Source: Lactifluus volemus (lineage: Eukaryota > Basidiomycota > Agaricomycetes > Russulales > Russulaceae). From it: 64,000 nt of DNA. Below the pieces are notes generated by a model that was not told the origin of the DNA, did not search any database, and saw nothing but the letters and a program-made list of their open reading frames with translations. The stretch spans positions 372,001 through 436,000 of the forward strand of contig WTXI01000012.1 of assembly GCA_022376515.1 (NCBI GenBank), in the 5' to 3' direction. The position numbers and the translations under genes were made by a program. Position 1 is the stretch's first letter. The number at the start of each line of letters is the position of its first letter. Below, in pieces: positions 22,984-36,653 of the stretch.

Positions 22984-25900
22984 ATGTCTGAAACTTCTCT
23001 CCCGGCTCCCTCAGCTTCTTCTCCTACAAGTTTTCAGACTATTTTCTGTGATGCCTTGAAAAGGTATTGCGAGAAGACGCAGAATGACCTTTTGGCGCAT
23101 CTTCTCACCGCAGATCTGCAAAATTGCAAGAATACCAACGACATTTTGGTCGTCCTTGACGAGAAGTACAAAGTTCGAGGCTTCATCCATGGCCAGTCTC
23201 AAACGTCTACACGGTGGCTCAACGCCACTTTTACCGTCCTTTCTTCCTTCTCGGCCGCTATTTGCGATGGGGTCGGACTGGTAATCTCCAGACATCAACT
23301 CGTCAATCATCATCCCTAAACTGGTTTGAAGGTTTTTTTGCCCGGGAAAGTCATTTTCGCTGCAATCGGCGTCCTTCTCATAGTTAGTATTATCCTCAGC
23401 TCGTGCCAACCTTTCTGACACCTAGGCACATCAGACGGCCAGGGATGTCGGTGCAGATAACGATGCGCTCGTCGGCATCTTTGCCCGAATAGAGAAATTC
23501 TTCAAACGACTTGAGACTTACATCAAAGTGCCACCGACTGATGCAATGAGAGCACAAATTATACAAATACTGGTTGTGGTTATCGAAGTCCTTGCCGTCG
23601 TGACGAGATGGATTAAATGGAAATTCTCGAGTGAGTTGTCGCGAATATAGTGCAGTTCACGGATACATATCCACAACCAGAGAAATTCCTGAAGAAACTG
23701 GTGGGAAGAACGAATATCGAAGATGCGATGACGAAGCTAGACAGATTGACCCAGGAGGAAGCTCTGATGGCACATGCAAGATCTCTGGAGCTTCTTCTGA
23801 GTGTTGAAACCAAAGTTGATACGGTCATTGATGGTACGCAACTTGTGTCCAGCTATTATCCATGCTGTCTTCAACATTCATACTCCTAGGTGAAAATCAA
23901 GCAAGACGTTCGTGATGTCCTAATCCGGTTAATGGCTAGCGAGACTTAGAATAGCACAGGTGGCCAAATGTGCAAAGATCTTCAAAACTGGCTCTCTCCT
24001 CCAGATCCGTCTATCAATTTCAATGCTTCCCGCAAAATTTATCACGAAGGTACAGCTACGTGGTTCACTCAGGGCAGCACATTTGAGCATTGGAAATCCG
24101 AAGGTTCCCAGTCCATGTTATGGATTCATGGAAAACGTATGTCCCTTTTACTTACGGTCCTTTGGTTCTTCCTAATGCCCTCGTGTCTTGATAGCAGGCT
24201 CCGGTAAAAGTATACTCAGGTATGTTCCTTGTCCAACTTTCTGTGTTCCGGGCAACTTATTTTTGACCAGCTCGGCGATTATTGAAGACCTTCAGACTGC
24301 CTCCTACGCCGGCACATCCCACGTAGTTTATTTCTTTTTCGACTTTAAGGACGTTGCAAAGCAGGATATCCGTGCTTTGCTTTCTTCCCTGCTCTTCCAA
24401 CTTTCTACCCAATCTGAGCCATGCTTCTACATCCTCTTCGATATCTACTCCAAGCACGGTAACGGTTCACGGCAGCCAACCGAAGGCGTACTTTTACGAT
24501 GCCTGAAATCCATGCTCATGGATTTGCATCAAGTCCCAACCCATCTCATCGTCGATGCTGTCGATGAATGCCCGAACACACCGAAGGCTCCTGGTGGCTC
24601 ACTTTCACGTCAAGAGGTGTTGGAGGTTGTGAAGGATCTTGTCGAGTTGCGCCTCCCAAACTTGCATATTTGTATAACAAGTCGCCCAGAGGACGACATC
24701 CGACATGCGGTCCAAGAATTGGCAAATCTCAAGGTATCTCTGCATGACGAGGATGGACAGAAGGATTCTATTGCCACATATGTTCACTTCGTCGTTTATT
24801 CCAACAAGTACCCAGCCATGAAGAAGTGGGGCGATGAGCTCAAGAAACGGGTTGTTGAGACGCTGTCCAGCAAAGCCGACGGCATGTACGAGTGTCGCTT
24901 CAACTTGAAGTTTATACCTCTTGCTAACGTCGTTACTCAGGTTTCGCTGGGTTGTGTGCCAGTTGGATGCTTTGCGAGAGTGCCTTGCACGCAATGTCCC
25001 ACAGGTCCTCAGTGAATTACCCGATTCACTTGACGAAACCTACGAACGCATCCTGCGGGGCATCAACAAGTCAAACAGCAATGATGTTCATCGTCTGTTG
25101 CAATGCCTTGTGGTGTCTCTGCGACCACTTCGTGTCGAGGAGCTTGCCGAAGTCTGCGCGCTAGACTTCGACAGTGATGATGAGATTCCCAAGTTGATCC
25201 CAGATTGGCGTTGGGAAGATCAAGAACGAACTCTTCAGGCGGCATGCTCTAGTTTAATTTCCATTGTCAACAGTGGTGGTTCACGGGTCGTGCAATTCTC
25301 ACATTTCTCTGCCAAGGAGTACCTCACCTCACCTCGGCTTGCCAAATCATGTGGAGATGTCTCGTGGTGTCATGTTTCCCTCGAGCCTGCCCACACGATT
25401 CTCGCAAAGGCTTGCTTGGGTGTGCTGCTGCTGCTGGACGATACTGTTAATGAGGGTAGCACCGGAAAGAAGTTTCCCCTGGCTAGATATGCCGCCGAAA
25501 ACTGGGTCTCCCACGCACAGTTTGATAACGTGTCGTTACGGATACAGAAAGGGATGAAAGATCTCTTTAACCCGGACAAACCACATTTCGCAATGTGGGT
25601 TCAGCTGCACGACATCGACACCGCCCTCTCCCGCAGCGTCTCCATTTTCGGCATGCTTAAAACGAAGATAGGTGGCGCAACTCTATACTACGCTGCACTC
25701 TGCGGATTTCAAGACTTGGCAGAACACCTTATCGTCAAGCATTCCCAGGATGTGAACAGATTTGGTGGTATCTATAGGATGCCATTATTAGCGGCATTGG
25801 CGCAGGGTTACTCCCAGATGGCAGAGTCATTATTTCAGCATGGTGCAGACGTGAATCGTCGGAGCCCGTCCTGTCTCACGCCACTGCATTATGCATCCTC

Positions 25901-26399
25901 ATCATGCTCTGCATATGTTGAAACTATGCAATGGCTCCTCAGCCATGGTGCAGATCCGAATGCCAAGTCGATCTTTGACTCGACCCCACTGCACATGGCA
26001 GCTTCGTGGGATAATTGCGAGGCGGCTCGGATACTGCTCGATCACAACGCAGATATCGATGCTCAGGATTCCTCCGGCGAGACTCCATTATCCTGGGCAG
26101 TGATAGCCGATAGCCGCGGTGCCGTTCGTTTACTTCTTTCCCGTGGTGCAGATGTGAACGTACGGCACAAGGACGATTCGACACCGTTACATCTGGCCTC
26201 AGGCAAGAGAAAGCACGAGGATCCCAAACTGTACCGGTGGAGCGTCAAGCCACCGTCGCTTAAAGCCGCGCACACGTTGCTCGACCATGGTGCGGATGTA
26301 GGGGCAGAGGATGACGAAGGAATGACAGCGTTCCATATAGCGTCGTCAAACGGACATGAAAATATCGTGAAACTACTTTCAGTGTATGGCGCCAAGTGA
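22984..26399 (+). CDS. NLR-like STAND protein: Goodbye-type N-domain, NACHT NTPase, ankyrin repeats
   Basis: Proposed exons are 22984-23280, 23332-23382, 23426-23599, 23656-23833, 23960-24136, 24195-24219, 24271-24885 and 24941-26399, encoding 991 residues in phase. Residues about 12-130 resemble the fungal STAND N-terminal Goodbye domain. A P-loop GKPGSGKS (about 291-298) is assembled across two introns. Walker B is LIVDAVDEC (about 395-403), followed by a helical region (LPDSLDETYERIL...). About seven ankyrin repeats (HGADVN, TPLHYA, TPLHMAA and so on) fill residues 750-991. Such proteins are thought to act in fungal self/non-self or heterokaryon surveillance; that role is inference. Two junctions are unsure. 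A better-looking donor at 23631 would leave a 20-base intron. The 23834-23959 segment holds an alternative exon containing an in-frame TAG. The gene may therefore be alternatively spliced or damaged. Confidence 0.75.
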
Positions 26400-27634
26400 A
26401 GGAGGGAGCTTTTGGCATTTATATCCTCACACACCATCATGATATGGTAGTTACCCTCATAACATGTGAAGAAAGGTAGTCGGCTTTAGCGTTGCAGACA
26501 GATATTATGTCACGGTAATATAATTCGCATTCACATTTTACAGGCGTCCTCTGGACATACCGACACCAAAGAATGGTCAAATCATTGACGATTACTAGCA
26601 GCATTTGGATGACACATATAAAGGAGTAGTCGTGTTTCTACTCAACCTAGTACTCGTCCGAGTCTGCGCACATCGTCACGCCCAGACAATGTAATCGTTC
26701 CTCGTACAACAATGGTCATGGGTACGTACAACGGCGTGCCCGTGCAGTTTGGCAATTGCAAGTTATGGCGCGCACAACGCATGGTGATCATTTTCATCCT
26801 GCATTTCTTGTATACACATGCCTTTTCTCGTTTCGAAGATTAAGTGGATGCTAACGGCGTCGCGGATGCATTTACCCTGGCGCTCAATGTGCCAAGACCA
26901 GTTTACCTTGTTTGGGGCATCCGAGTCAACGTACTCCTGGAAGCATTCAAGTTGGTAGGGTGTGGCAAAGCAACAGTCTCAATTACTAGTTGGTGTGACA
27001 GTTGCGTGACTGACCAAAAGGTGGGCCTGTCCGAAGATGGCGAGTATACTCCCTCCAACCGTCCATCACGCTTTGCCTGCCTTTTTTTTTTCTTCTTTTT
27101 TTCTCTGTTGTTCACGTACATGACAATTGCTGGTGCCAACTGAGAACGCCAACTCTGTGCAAACATCGTTCGCAACTGTTTCGCATCTTTCCTGCCCTTT
27201 CTTTCCGCATTGACCCATGATTGCATGATTACCCCTTTCCATTTCCGCGTGACTCTTCCCCTTTCTTTGTGTCATCATTGCCCTTTGTTGGCCCACGGAC
27301 TTTTCCATCTAATGACCCTCTGAAAGAGATATTTCGTTTATCCTACGAGCTCTTTGTAGATGGGTGGCTCGGTCAGGCACTTGAACGAGAAACATCTGCG
27401 AAGCCTAGCATATGCTCTTGCTGTTCATCGTGGACATCTCACAACACGGCACAGGATATGCGTCTTTGCGCCACGTGATCTTCGAATTCCAAATAAATCA
27501 TTGCTACAATACACGAACTGAATCAGTAGCACAAAAAGCGTAAAAAAAAAGGGAACGTCCATATAACACACGAACGCAAAAGGAATAGGAGTGAGGTGGG
27601 GCTGTATAAGGATATCGTCGAAACTATCTTCCGC
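26400..27634. other. intergenic, no gene recognised (1.2 kb)
   Basis: A pyrimidine-rich stretch lies at 27080-27320. Short open frames (e.g. 27221-27478) have no family pattern. It serves as 3' flank for both convergent genes. Confidence 0.45.
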
Positions 27635-30600
27635 CTAATACGTTGCGCCAGACCCGCCCACAACCTGTTGTTGATGTAGCGAAGGCGACGCAGTCGGCGT
27701 CTGCCCACCGCGCGGCGGTGAAACTTGAGGGGCCGGACTATGGGGATGCATATGTGGGGAGAGTGAGTGAGCGATCGCAACGGCTTGCGGGCTGCGCTGA
27801 GCCGCCCCCCATGGCATTGGTCGTGAGGGCGGGAGCTTCAAGTTCATGTTCATGTTGCCCAAATTCATGCCAACATTGACACCGACGGCTCCCACTGGTA
27901 GGTTGAAATTAGCACCGTTGTTGACAACGTGACCAATGTACGACGCAGGTCGCGAACCATTGACTGCTACGGCCATTTCCTGTTGACCATTAGTGAATGC
28001 GTTTTTCAGCTGGATCTGCTGCACGGTAAGCCCGTTCGGCTGTGCACCTGGGTGAAGGTACGTCGCAGTTCCATTGGGCAGGGCAGCCGCATAGTTGTTT
28101 TGCACATGATAGCCGTTTGGGATAGAGATCGCATGATGTGACTGAGTCGCCTTTATTGGGATTGGGGAGGCTGCAGGCACAATAGCCGTCGTCGCTTCAA
28201 CGGAGACGGTGGTGGAGTCCTGTTGAGAAGCAGGCGTGGAAGACGAGAGACTGTGACCGTCCTCGGATCCATTGATAGATGGGGGAATAGGGACGGGACT
28301 CGTATGACCATTAGTTGCGGTTGGCGTTGGGGAGGACTGGGGGGAAGTCTGGGGCAAAGGAGGTGTGATGGCGGTCAGAATGGGAGTTGCAGGTGGACGC
28401 AAACTGCCGTTGGATGAGATGCGCATTTGTGGGGTATTCAGCGTTGAAGGAAGCTTCTTCATTTGTTGCTGCATCGATATGGGAGTCCCTGTGGTCTGCG
28501 GCATCCCAAGAGCGCTCTGCTGGGCGAGTTGCTGTTGGTGTTGCTGCATCGCCGCGGCCTGGGAGGCAGTCTGGGGGACAAGGGGACGAGGGCCCACGAT
28601 AATGGCGTCGCGACGGAATGCAGGAGCGATACCGGTGCGGTATGGCAGAAAACCGAGAAGGCGCCCGTCGGACGAAGGTGTGTAGATCGTAGGGTCGGTA
28701 GTAAGCCGCTGATGATCATCCTCTTGATATAAGGACATGCCCTTGAGCAAATATCTATAGAAACAGTCAATGATGGCTAGGAGTATGAAGGGGAAAGACA
28801 AACTTGGGATGGAATTCGTCTACAAGAGCCCTATCTTTCTCATCAGGACCATCAAATCCAACGGGGGGTTCGTCATCTGCATCTAATAACCAACGGTCGC
28901 GGATGCGCCATGAAATCTCCTTTTCGGCAGCTAACTCCTCTTCAGTCGCCTCTGACTCCGCAGTTGCGGTCCTTGTTGAGCGCCGGGGGTACCGCAGCAA
29001 CTCCTCGGGAGGGGGAGAATGACGAGAAATACGACGGTCTACACGTAGCACGCCTCCACGACCACGGCGTACCCGGACGGCGCGCCACTCTTGAGTAGAC
29101 GAGTCCTCATCTAAGCTGGCTTTTGATGATGATGATCGAGAACCCTCGGGTGGGGGGATCCACTTGAAGTGTCGTTGAGCCTGGGTGACGAGCTGAGGCT
29201 GATAGGCATTCTACGAGGCGGTGAGTAGAAACGACGATGATAGCAGGCCGATAACTTACTTCGGCTCCATCCTCCCAGTGATGATCGCGCTCTTTGATCC
29301 GGGCCATCTCGCGATCGATTTGTGCAAGGATCGCCGCATTGCGTTCTTTTGGACGTACGACCGCGTCGTGAGGGGTCGGAGATACAAGTTCGCCGTTGTT
29401 GTCGCGCGACCTGATTTTGAGTGGCAAACGACTGCACAATCTATGAGTTCATACATATCCTCACCAGAGAATACACATACCATTGTTCTGCTGGCCTGGG
29501 CTTCTTGACCACCCTCTCCTTGTCAAACAACAACTCGTCGTCTTCTTTGGGATTGAGTAACGAGGGAAACTTCCGCTTGAGGAAGGTATAGTCCCCGCGT
29601 TTTTCCCATACCTCTTGTCCTTGCTGCGCTACTTCGCGCTTGAGTTGTTCGCGTTTGAAAACACAGCTGACGAGCTCCGCTGCAGTAGCTAGTTCTTGCT
29701 TCAAACGCAAAAGCTTTTCTGAGGAAGAGGCTTGGGAGGCGCGGGTCTTGCGCATTGCCTTGACATCACGCCGTCTGAAGCAAATATAGGACTCGTTCTT
29801 GATATCTGACTCGTCGCACTAAGGAGACGAATCTTCAGTGAAAAGAAAGGCACGGATGTTGGTCGAAACTCACGTTGAGAGTAGGAATGATTCGGTGACC
29901 ACCTCGCTCGATTCGACGCTCCTTCCAGTAAGGGTACACCACCTTTGCAAGACGAAGCAACTGGGGTGGTTGAGGAATGGATGATGGAACTATGAAAGCC
30001 GCAAACGTGTCGGGAGTAAGAACGTTGGAAAATGTTTCCTGGTAATCAGAAAATGGTGGAAAGGGAGAACCCTGCTGAAGACCCTGAGACAGGGCAATTA
30101 GTTTTGCACGTTCGATGGGAAGTGAAAGAGTATAACGTACGTGATGCAGAAACTCAGTCTTCTCATGCGTCACTTTTTCAAAGAGTCCCATTACAAGTTC
30201 AAAGTCATCCTCCGAAATGACGATGGGCAGTGCGACATCAGGTTCCTTGCCTTTTGCCTTTGCGCTGCGCTGCGAAGTCCTCGTTGTTGTGCCGGATGCT
30301 GAAACGGCGCCTTGTGCTGATGTTCCTTCACCTCGAGCCTCCTCGTTGTTCTTGTCGAGCCACTCTTTGTCGCGCTCGTCCATGAAGTATGTGAAACCAT
30401 TTGCAAGAGCACCTTGTGTGGTCTCCTCAACTGTCTCGGATGTCTTAACATACGAGACTGGGTCACGCCATCGGTCGCGCGGGTAGAGTGACTCGTAATC
30501 TTCCACAAGGCCGGCATTGTCCGGAATTGGGATGTACGCATCCTGTTGTTTGGCGGTAGTTTTCTCACTGGGACCGCGAGAGAACCGTAAAGACGATGAG

Positions 30601-30952
30601 TGGCGTTGCGAGGCAGCTGATAGCACAGCTTGCAAGTGGTGTTCCTATAAATGGGTAATGAGTCAGCATTCCGCGGGACGAAATTCTCACGGCGGGAGCC
30701 AATCAGAGCGTGCCACCAGGCGCCTTTCAACAGAAGGGGTCCAACGGTACGATAGAAGAGAAAATACGAGCTCACATTGGCATCCTCTGCATCAACACCA
30801 GCGGTGGACACAATACGAGCCTTCTCCTCATCCTCATCGAATGCCAGGGGGTCCGCATCGAGGTTACCCTGGACAATGTGAAGTCGTGTCTTATTTGTGA
30901 CACGATTGCGGTTGCGAAGCGTGGAGGGGCCGGGGTTGTGTGCACGGGGCAT
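27635..30952 (-). CDS. EPL1: Enhancer of polycomb-like protein 1 (NuA4 subunit)
   Basis: Exons, in minus-strand order, are 30952-30776, 30644-30141, 30083-29874, 29818-29481, 29431-29260, 29210-28804 and 28754-27635. All are in phase and encode 975 residues. The N-terminal half is the EPcA region: LRNRNRVTNKTRL, YIPIPDNAGLVEDYESLYP, then ESYICFRRRDVKAMRKTR and the KREQLKREVAQQGQEVWEKR coiled segment. The C-terminal 370 residues are Gln/Pro/Ser-rich, as usual in fungal orthologues. EPL1 is the scaffold joining the Esa1 acetyltransferase module (piccolo NuA4) that acetylates histones H4 and H2A in the nucleus. The frame is clean throughout and all introns are GT-AG. The start is taken at the first ATG before the conserved N-terminus. 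Confidence 0.92.
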
Positions 30953-33900
30953 ATCATGGAGAAAAGGGACGGGGACGATGGAGGATAAATTAGGGCGGGG
31001 AGTCGTCTGCGTTGGATGTGTCGGCTTTCGTCCACTTGGCGGGCCACGGCGCTGCGGGGGAAAGAACCGGGCGTGGGAAGTTGCTCCGATGTTTCGGCCC
31101 GAGACAAAAAAAGCTGGCCGCCTACTTTTGTTTGGTTGTGTGGACGCGGCCCTTGTGGCGCCCGCTTACCTTTGGCAACAACGTAAGGCGTGTGTCTGGT
31201 CTTTGTAACTATTCTAATAAATATTCTACGACCCACGAACTTATGCTTTTGCTTGTAGCTCTCGAACTGTGGTTCTAAATTGGAAAATTCCGCCAAAGGC
31301 GCTGAAAAAAAACTAATTTATGATGAATGTCTTCCCGGCCGATCTATGATAGACTTACCTTTCAATTGACTAACTAATAGCACCTAGAAATATTGGTAGT
31401 GAGACTGAATGAGATGAAAATCGACAGTCAAATGGCATAGCACATTCTATGGAAAGCACTTCTGCTTCAGAGAACTTGGGACAGGATCGGAGACTCACGC
31501 ACGCAAGCAACTATACCACGCCAACTTTACTGAACAAAAATCAGGAGCGGGAACCAAAATAGTATGAACGGGACGTCGGATCTATCCAGCCAGTTTTGAG
31601 AAATATAAGTATATGCGTCTGATATGCCATCAGAAGTTGTGAAACGTACCACGTTCCCTCTCCATCATCCACGGCAGAGCCGGTTCACGTTTCAATGAGA
31701 GTCTGATGCATTCTATGTCACAAACCTCAGCTTCATCGAAAGAAAAGAAAAAAAAAGGTGAATTTACACATAGCCGGCGACCATCGGCTGTTCATATAGC
31801 ACACTGTGGCTCGTGGTTAGTAAAGGCATGTACGCGCGTCAGGTATGAGTAGGTCACCTGTTTACTCTGGGCATGTAACAGACCAGGATCCAAGTTCATT
31901 ACACGGTATCGCGACGCATCGCAATATGGTCGACTAAGGGTCTTTAAGTGAAACGGAACCGGAAATTCCAGTCCGCAATTCTAGCCAGCCCTATGCAATG
32001 AGGCTGTGAGAACACATGGTGAATCGTCCTGCGAAGATCATTCTCTTCTACTCATAGAATTAGCATATACTCGAACTGTGTTTAAGGCCAAAAAAAAAAG
32101 TGAAGACAAAAGGACAAATGACGAGGGCACAACACTCGCGATGCAGAGGGGGTTGTATGGAGGGACTATATGCTTTATACTCACGCTAATAACATTGCTG
32201 CTGGGGTCAGGGATATTGAAGGGGGAAGGGTTTGGAAAAGGGGAACGGTGTCAGGGAAGCAGAGCTTGCTGATGTGTCCTCATGTTCTCCGACCCGATTT
32301 CTCCATCTGGCACCCCATATGGGTCCGCACGTCACCATAGACCAATGGTGTACACGTGAATACACCCATACCATGACAGAAGAGAGCCATGATGGAGCAT
32401 AGATGGTGATAAGAGGGTTATGTGACGGTGAAGGGGAGGGATGATGAGGGATGATGAGACGAGACAAAGCGAGGAGGGGAAGGTGACCATACAGTCGCAC
32501 GGTACGTCTATAAGCGCTTAGTATCCTATTGGCTGCTCGCGCCCTTTAGGTAACATTATCTTATCTTATCTATACATGCATTCATCGGAATCAGAAACCA
32601 TCTGTCTCAAATTTCTCCATTTACCCTTTTGTAGTCTCACCTTGCAGTCTCAACGTCTCACTCATTAATTGGGAGGATAATTTCTGCCTACGTGAAAAGC
32701 GGCGACAACTCTGTTCACGGATTTCCCATCATCATGATGCCCATCCGACGCCTACAGACTCGTTACTACGACTACGACAGGGGTTTAAAACCGGAAGCCT
32801 GAGGCCTGAGTGTTTGACTCAAAACGTGTGCCCGAATAATTAAAATGTCTTGCTTTTCTATTGACAATCGCTCATCTTGTCGATCATGCTCATTGGCGCT
32901 GGGTTTTCAGGTCGGGATATGGTAGAAAGAGGCAAACCCGAACTTAACACATCGCCACCGTGACCATCATCGAGGCAGCGCATTTGCTGTGTAAAATGTG
33001 GATTTTCAGCACGCGTTTAGGACCTCCCTACCTCTCTATGAAGCGATGCGCTTTCTACGATTGCCTTGTCAGGCTCAATTTGGAGATGGACGTCACGGGT
33101 ACGGAGTCGGCTCCACACAGAGCGCATTCGTTCTTTCTTGTCATCTTCTTCCCCCACCGCGAAAGACAGGCACGGAGAACAGGCCAACTTGGCGTAAAAC
33201 CGTATCCGCCTCATTCGTCCTACTCTTCTGTGCCACGCCTCCTGAGCGTCGTGATTTTTCAGCTAGGATTGACAGTCATGATTAGCAGGAAGCTGTTGCG
33301 CAGGTCACTATGTTTTTTTGATCGACATCAACGCACGTACACTCTGGTTGATCGCGATACCTTATCGTGCTCGACGTTCGTGGAGCTATTCCTCAAACTT
33401 CATCAATAGGCCGCCAACGTACTTTTTCTCAGCTCTCAGCTCCCTTCAAGATACTGAATTTCCATTGTGGGAGCACTGGCAGATGGAACGCCCATATTTG
33501 TATTCCCGTCCGTCCTGTGCCAGTGTGGCTCTTGAGAGTTGTCTACGCAGATCGCAGTCACCATCGGCGAGCTCATCTGAATGATGCCATCATATAGGTC
33601 ACCACAAGACGTGCCAATGGTCATAGCGTTTTCGTTGCAGAGCGCCGGTTACGAATAGTCGGGCTTTGTGTGACCCGTTGAGACCGTGCTCAAGCAACAA
33701 GATGATGGCCCATCGGGTTTACGTATAGGACACGCCAAATGCCTTTCTGTTGGCGCGTTCGTAATGGCATGGGGGTTAGTTGTGGTCACGGCCATAAGTA
33801 AACATTGGGAGTTCGTGCGTCTTCTTCTAACTTCCGCATCCGTTCTGAGGAAAGGTTCAAGGCATTTCTCTATATGACGGTCAAACCTCGTAGGGGATAC

Positions 33901-35252
33901 GTAATCCGACCGAACGACTTCGGAATGCTTCTCGTATCAGAAGGAGGGCACAGTTGGTTTGGCGTGTCCCTTGAGCTATTTTATCCTTCTTATTGTAGGA
34001 GACAAGCTCAGGGCTACAACTTGGTACATAATCACGTGACAACTTCCTTTTTCTATTCCGTCGGATCACTGCTCTGTTTTATCATCACGCATGGTCAGCG
34101 CGCTTTCTCGATGGTCCACTGCGAGTCCAATCAACGCAACCGAATTCGGTCGGCTGGTTTATCACCCCGCAGACGAGCTTCAGCAGAATTCGCAGTGAGG
34201 GAACGTGCTTGACCCATGTCCATGGACTCGGCTGATAAAGGATTTCAATTTGATGCGAATCATACATCACTTTTGATTCCATACCAATTACACAACACAG
34301 ACCCACACAGCTACATCTGCATCACGCCGCTGCGGAGCATTCTGCTGGGCTTGGGGCCGATATCGAATTGTCGACAAATCGATCCGGTGCGAACGCGATC
34401 AAGGTCACTCCAAAATGCCACAATAGCAGGTCGAGTGGGGAGTGTGGCGCTAGCGCAAGAACTCATATCCCAGAACAGCAAATGATACGGTTCAGGAAGC
34501 AATCGAGGAGTGACCGCTCGAGTGAAGGCTATTATGCAAGAAATTTTTGGAAAATCACCTTTCAAACACGCGATGGCTCCTACTCGGTACTCTCTATCAG
34601 TAGCAGGAGCAACCAAACGGACAACCCAACCGCTCAAGTGAGGTGTCCCCGGCATGCTTGGCAGTAAACCACCGGTTTGAATCACAGCAGGAGATAGGGC
34701 GCCCGTGACTCGGAGCCGAGATGACATCATATCCATTGTCCAGGCAGGAAAAAGTTACTTGGGCGTAATGAGACGAAAGCGTCCCTAGATGATGAACTGA
34801 GGAACGAATTGGTGCGGGGAATCCGATAGTCGAAGGTATAAAGAGCGATCGGAGGAGCGAGCTCTGTTGAGGGGAGAGAAGGGTGATAAACTTGACTCGG
34901 ACGGGGCACTACATCTCTTCTGGTGCACCAGAACTGTTGTAATTGCATCGTGTAGATCCATACTCGGAATGAGGGATGAGAGACAGTATTGTCGAGTTGC
35001 GACGATAAGGGACTTAGTACGTCCCATTAAGGTATGTCGTTCCATCGGAGGCAGCTGTATTCTAGCCCCGCTCGCCAACCCTGGCCTCATGTGTGCATAC
35101 GATCATGCAAAGTTCACATATATGGGAGTCAAGTGAAGAGGTTTCAGTGCTTAGCTAGAGCCCTTGATCCATAAAGTGCACATGTTTCATTTCTGGGTAA
35201 ACGACAGTAAGGAGTAGTAGGACGTGTCGAATGATTTGAGGGTTGATGAGAT
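30953..35252. other. intergenic, no gene supported (4.3 kb)
   Basis: I find only scattered frames. The longest (32960-33409 plus; 34311-34736 minus) lack a recognisable family or splice support. A minus-strand frame at 33436-33624 reads like protein (SQEPHWHRTDGNTNMG) but stands alone and may be a relict. Poly-A/purine runs occur at 32090 and 31750. Confidence 0.4.
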
Positions 35253-36421
35253 TCAAGCCAAGGATGACGGGATCATACCGCCATCACAGGTGACGATCTG
35301 CACGGCGGTGAATTTCAAAGTGTATCAAAAGCATAGAAAGGTCACAAACCTTGTCAGTCATGTATGAGTTTGTCACCAGCAGCTCAACTACTTGGGCGAT
35401 CTCCTCAGGTTGGCCAAAGCGACCCACTGGGACAAGATCCTATTATATACATTAGACAGACCGGATTGGAGAGAGACCAGTTGTACATACACGATGCGCG
35501 GCGGTCGGGTTATTAAACATGACCGTGTTGGCGATTAAAGCCGGAGCGACGGCGTTGCACGTCTGGGTTGACAAGGCAGATTGAACAACGGGAATGTCAG
35601 GACCGTTTCAACGGTGATGCTGTATGTATACGTACGATACCCTTCTTACTATATTGCCTGGCGATCCAGTGCATAATGCCGTGTAACGCAGCTTTTGACG
35701 AAGAGTAATGGGGTCCAAGAACCCCTCCAGTGGCTGGGCGGCGAAAAAGAACCTCAATCCCGAGCGCCAAAGTCCCGAAAAAACCATATGGAGGAGAAGA
35801 ACCGCACCGGTAGCGATACTGGAACAAAAGACTATCCTGCCGTACCCTTGCTGTTCCATATGCGGAACGCACAGTTGGGTCAACTGGGGAAAGGGAGGGG
35901 GTCAAACAAGCGCTCTTACGTCAGTGAACGGGGGAAGCGAGAAGCGGGAACTGACCAGAAATGCGCCGCCCGCGTTCGCTCGCCAACACCTCTCAAACTC
36001 GTCCATGCTAACGTCTTCGATCTTGGCTTTGATGCCGAGCATGGTGCCCGCCATGGCAGCATTATTATACAGGATGTCGGGGTGACCGAGCTGTTGGACG
36101 ACGCGCGCGTGCAGGTCTCGCACTGCGTCAAAGTCGGTGAGGTCCGCTGCAAAAGCGATCGCGCGCACGCCGAAAGAGGCGCGCAGTTCCTCGACTAGGG
36201 CGGTGGCCACGTCGTGTTGCGAGAAATAGTGCAAGGCGAGATGTACACCGCGCGCGGCAAAGAGGCGAGCGGTTGCCTTTCCGATACCGCCCCTAATGTA
36301 ATGGATGGGTTGAGGGAAGGGATGATCAACCCTTCACTCACGTCGCGCCGGTTATGAGGGCGAGCTTGCCCTGAATGGGTATAGGAGTGTACGTGCCAGC
36401 CAAGGATTCAGAGATAGACAT
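35253..36421 (-). CDS. Short-chain dehydrogenase/reductase (3-oxoacyl-ACP reductase-like)
   Basis: Seven exons: 36421-36342, 36292-35956, 35883-35808, 35733-35636, 35562-35491, 35439-35350 and 35297-35253. All are in phase and encode 265 residues, a standard length for a classical SDR. The Rossmann cofactor motif TGATGGIGKA spans the first intron. NNA occurs in ILYNNAAMAG. The catalytic Ser lies in IVFCSSIAT and the catalytic YxxxK is YSSSK. The C-terminal half reads NAVAPALI...PVGRFGQPEEIAQVVELL, typical of FabG-like oxidoreductases. Expected to be an NAD(P)H-dependent soluble enzyme; the substrate is unknown. It is transcribed away from the TMEM19-like gene with only 232 bases between the two ATGs. 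Confidence 0.88.
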
Positions 36422-36653
36422 TTGTGATTCTATCCGTTACGGTCGGAATATCAGATTGGTAATAGAGCGCGAGAGAGAGTGGGTCACAGCGAGGTTTACG
36501 AGAGGGCCGTGCGTCTAGTACAAATCACAAGCATCTGGTTGTTACAAAGGCGCTAAAGAGTGTTTTGACGGGATAGCATCTGTTATTGGTCCAGGTATTA
36601 AGAACCCAGGGTACGTTATTACATACCCTACTCGAGTCTCTCCCACAACCACC
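36422..36653. promoter_or_regulatory. shared divergent promoter region
   Basis: 232 bases separate the ATGs of the SDR (minus) and the TMEM19-like gene (plus). A CCAAT-type ATTGG lies near 36585. There is no clear TATA box. Confidence 0.45.

Noticed and set aside
29107..29439. Alternative minus-strand frames over EPL1 exons 5-6
   Set aside because: Out-of-frame readings of EPL1 exon and intron sequence; the in-phase EPL1 model explains the region.
30772..31296. 174-codon minus-strand frame upstream of EPL1
   Set aside because: It overlaps EPL1 exon 1 in another frame, has no family pattern, and most of it lies in the promoter.
32960..33409. 149-codon plus-strand frame
   Set aside because: Composition and sequence do not resemble a protein family; no splice context or promoter seen.
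33436..33624. Minus-strand frame with SQEPHWHRTDGNTNMG
   Set aside because: Looks protein-like but is isolated, with no joining exons found. Noted as a possible relict only.
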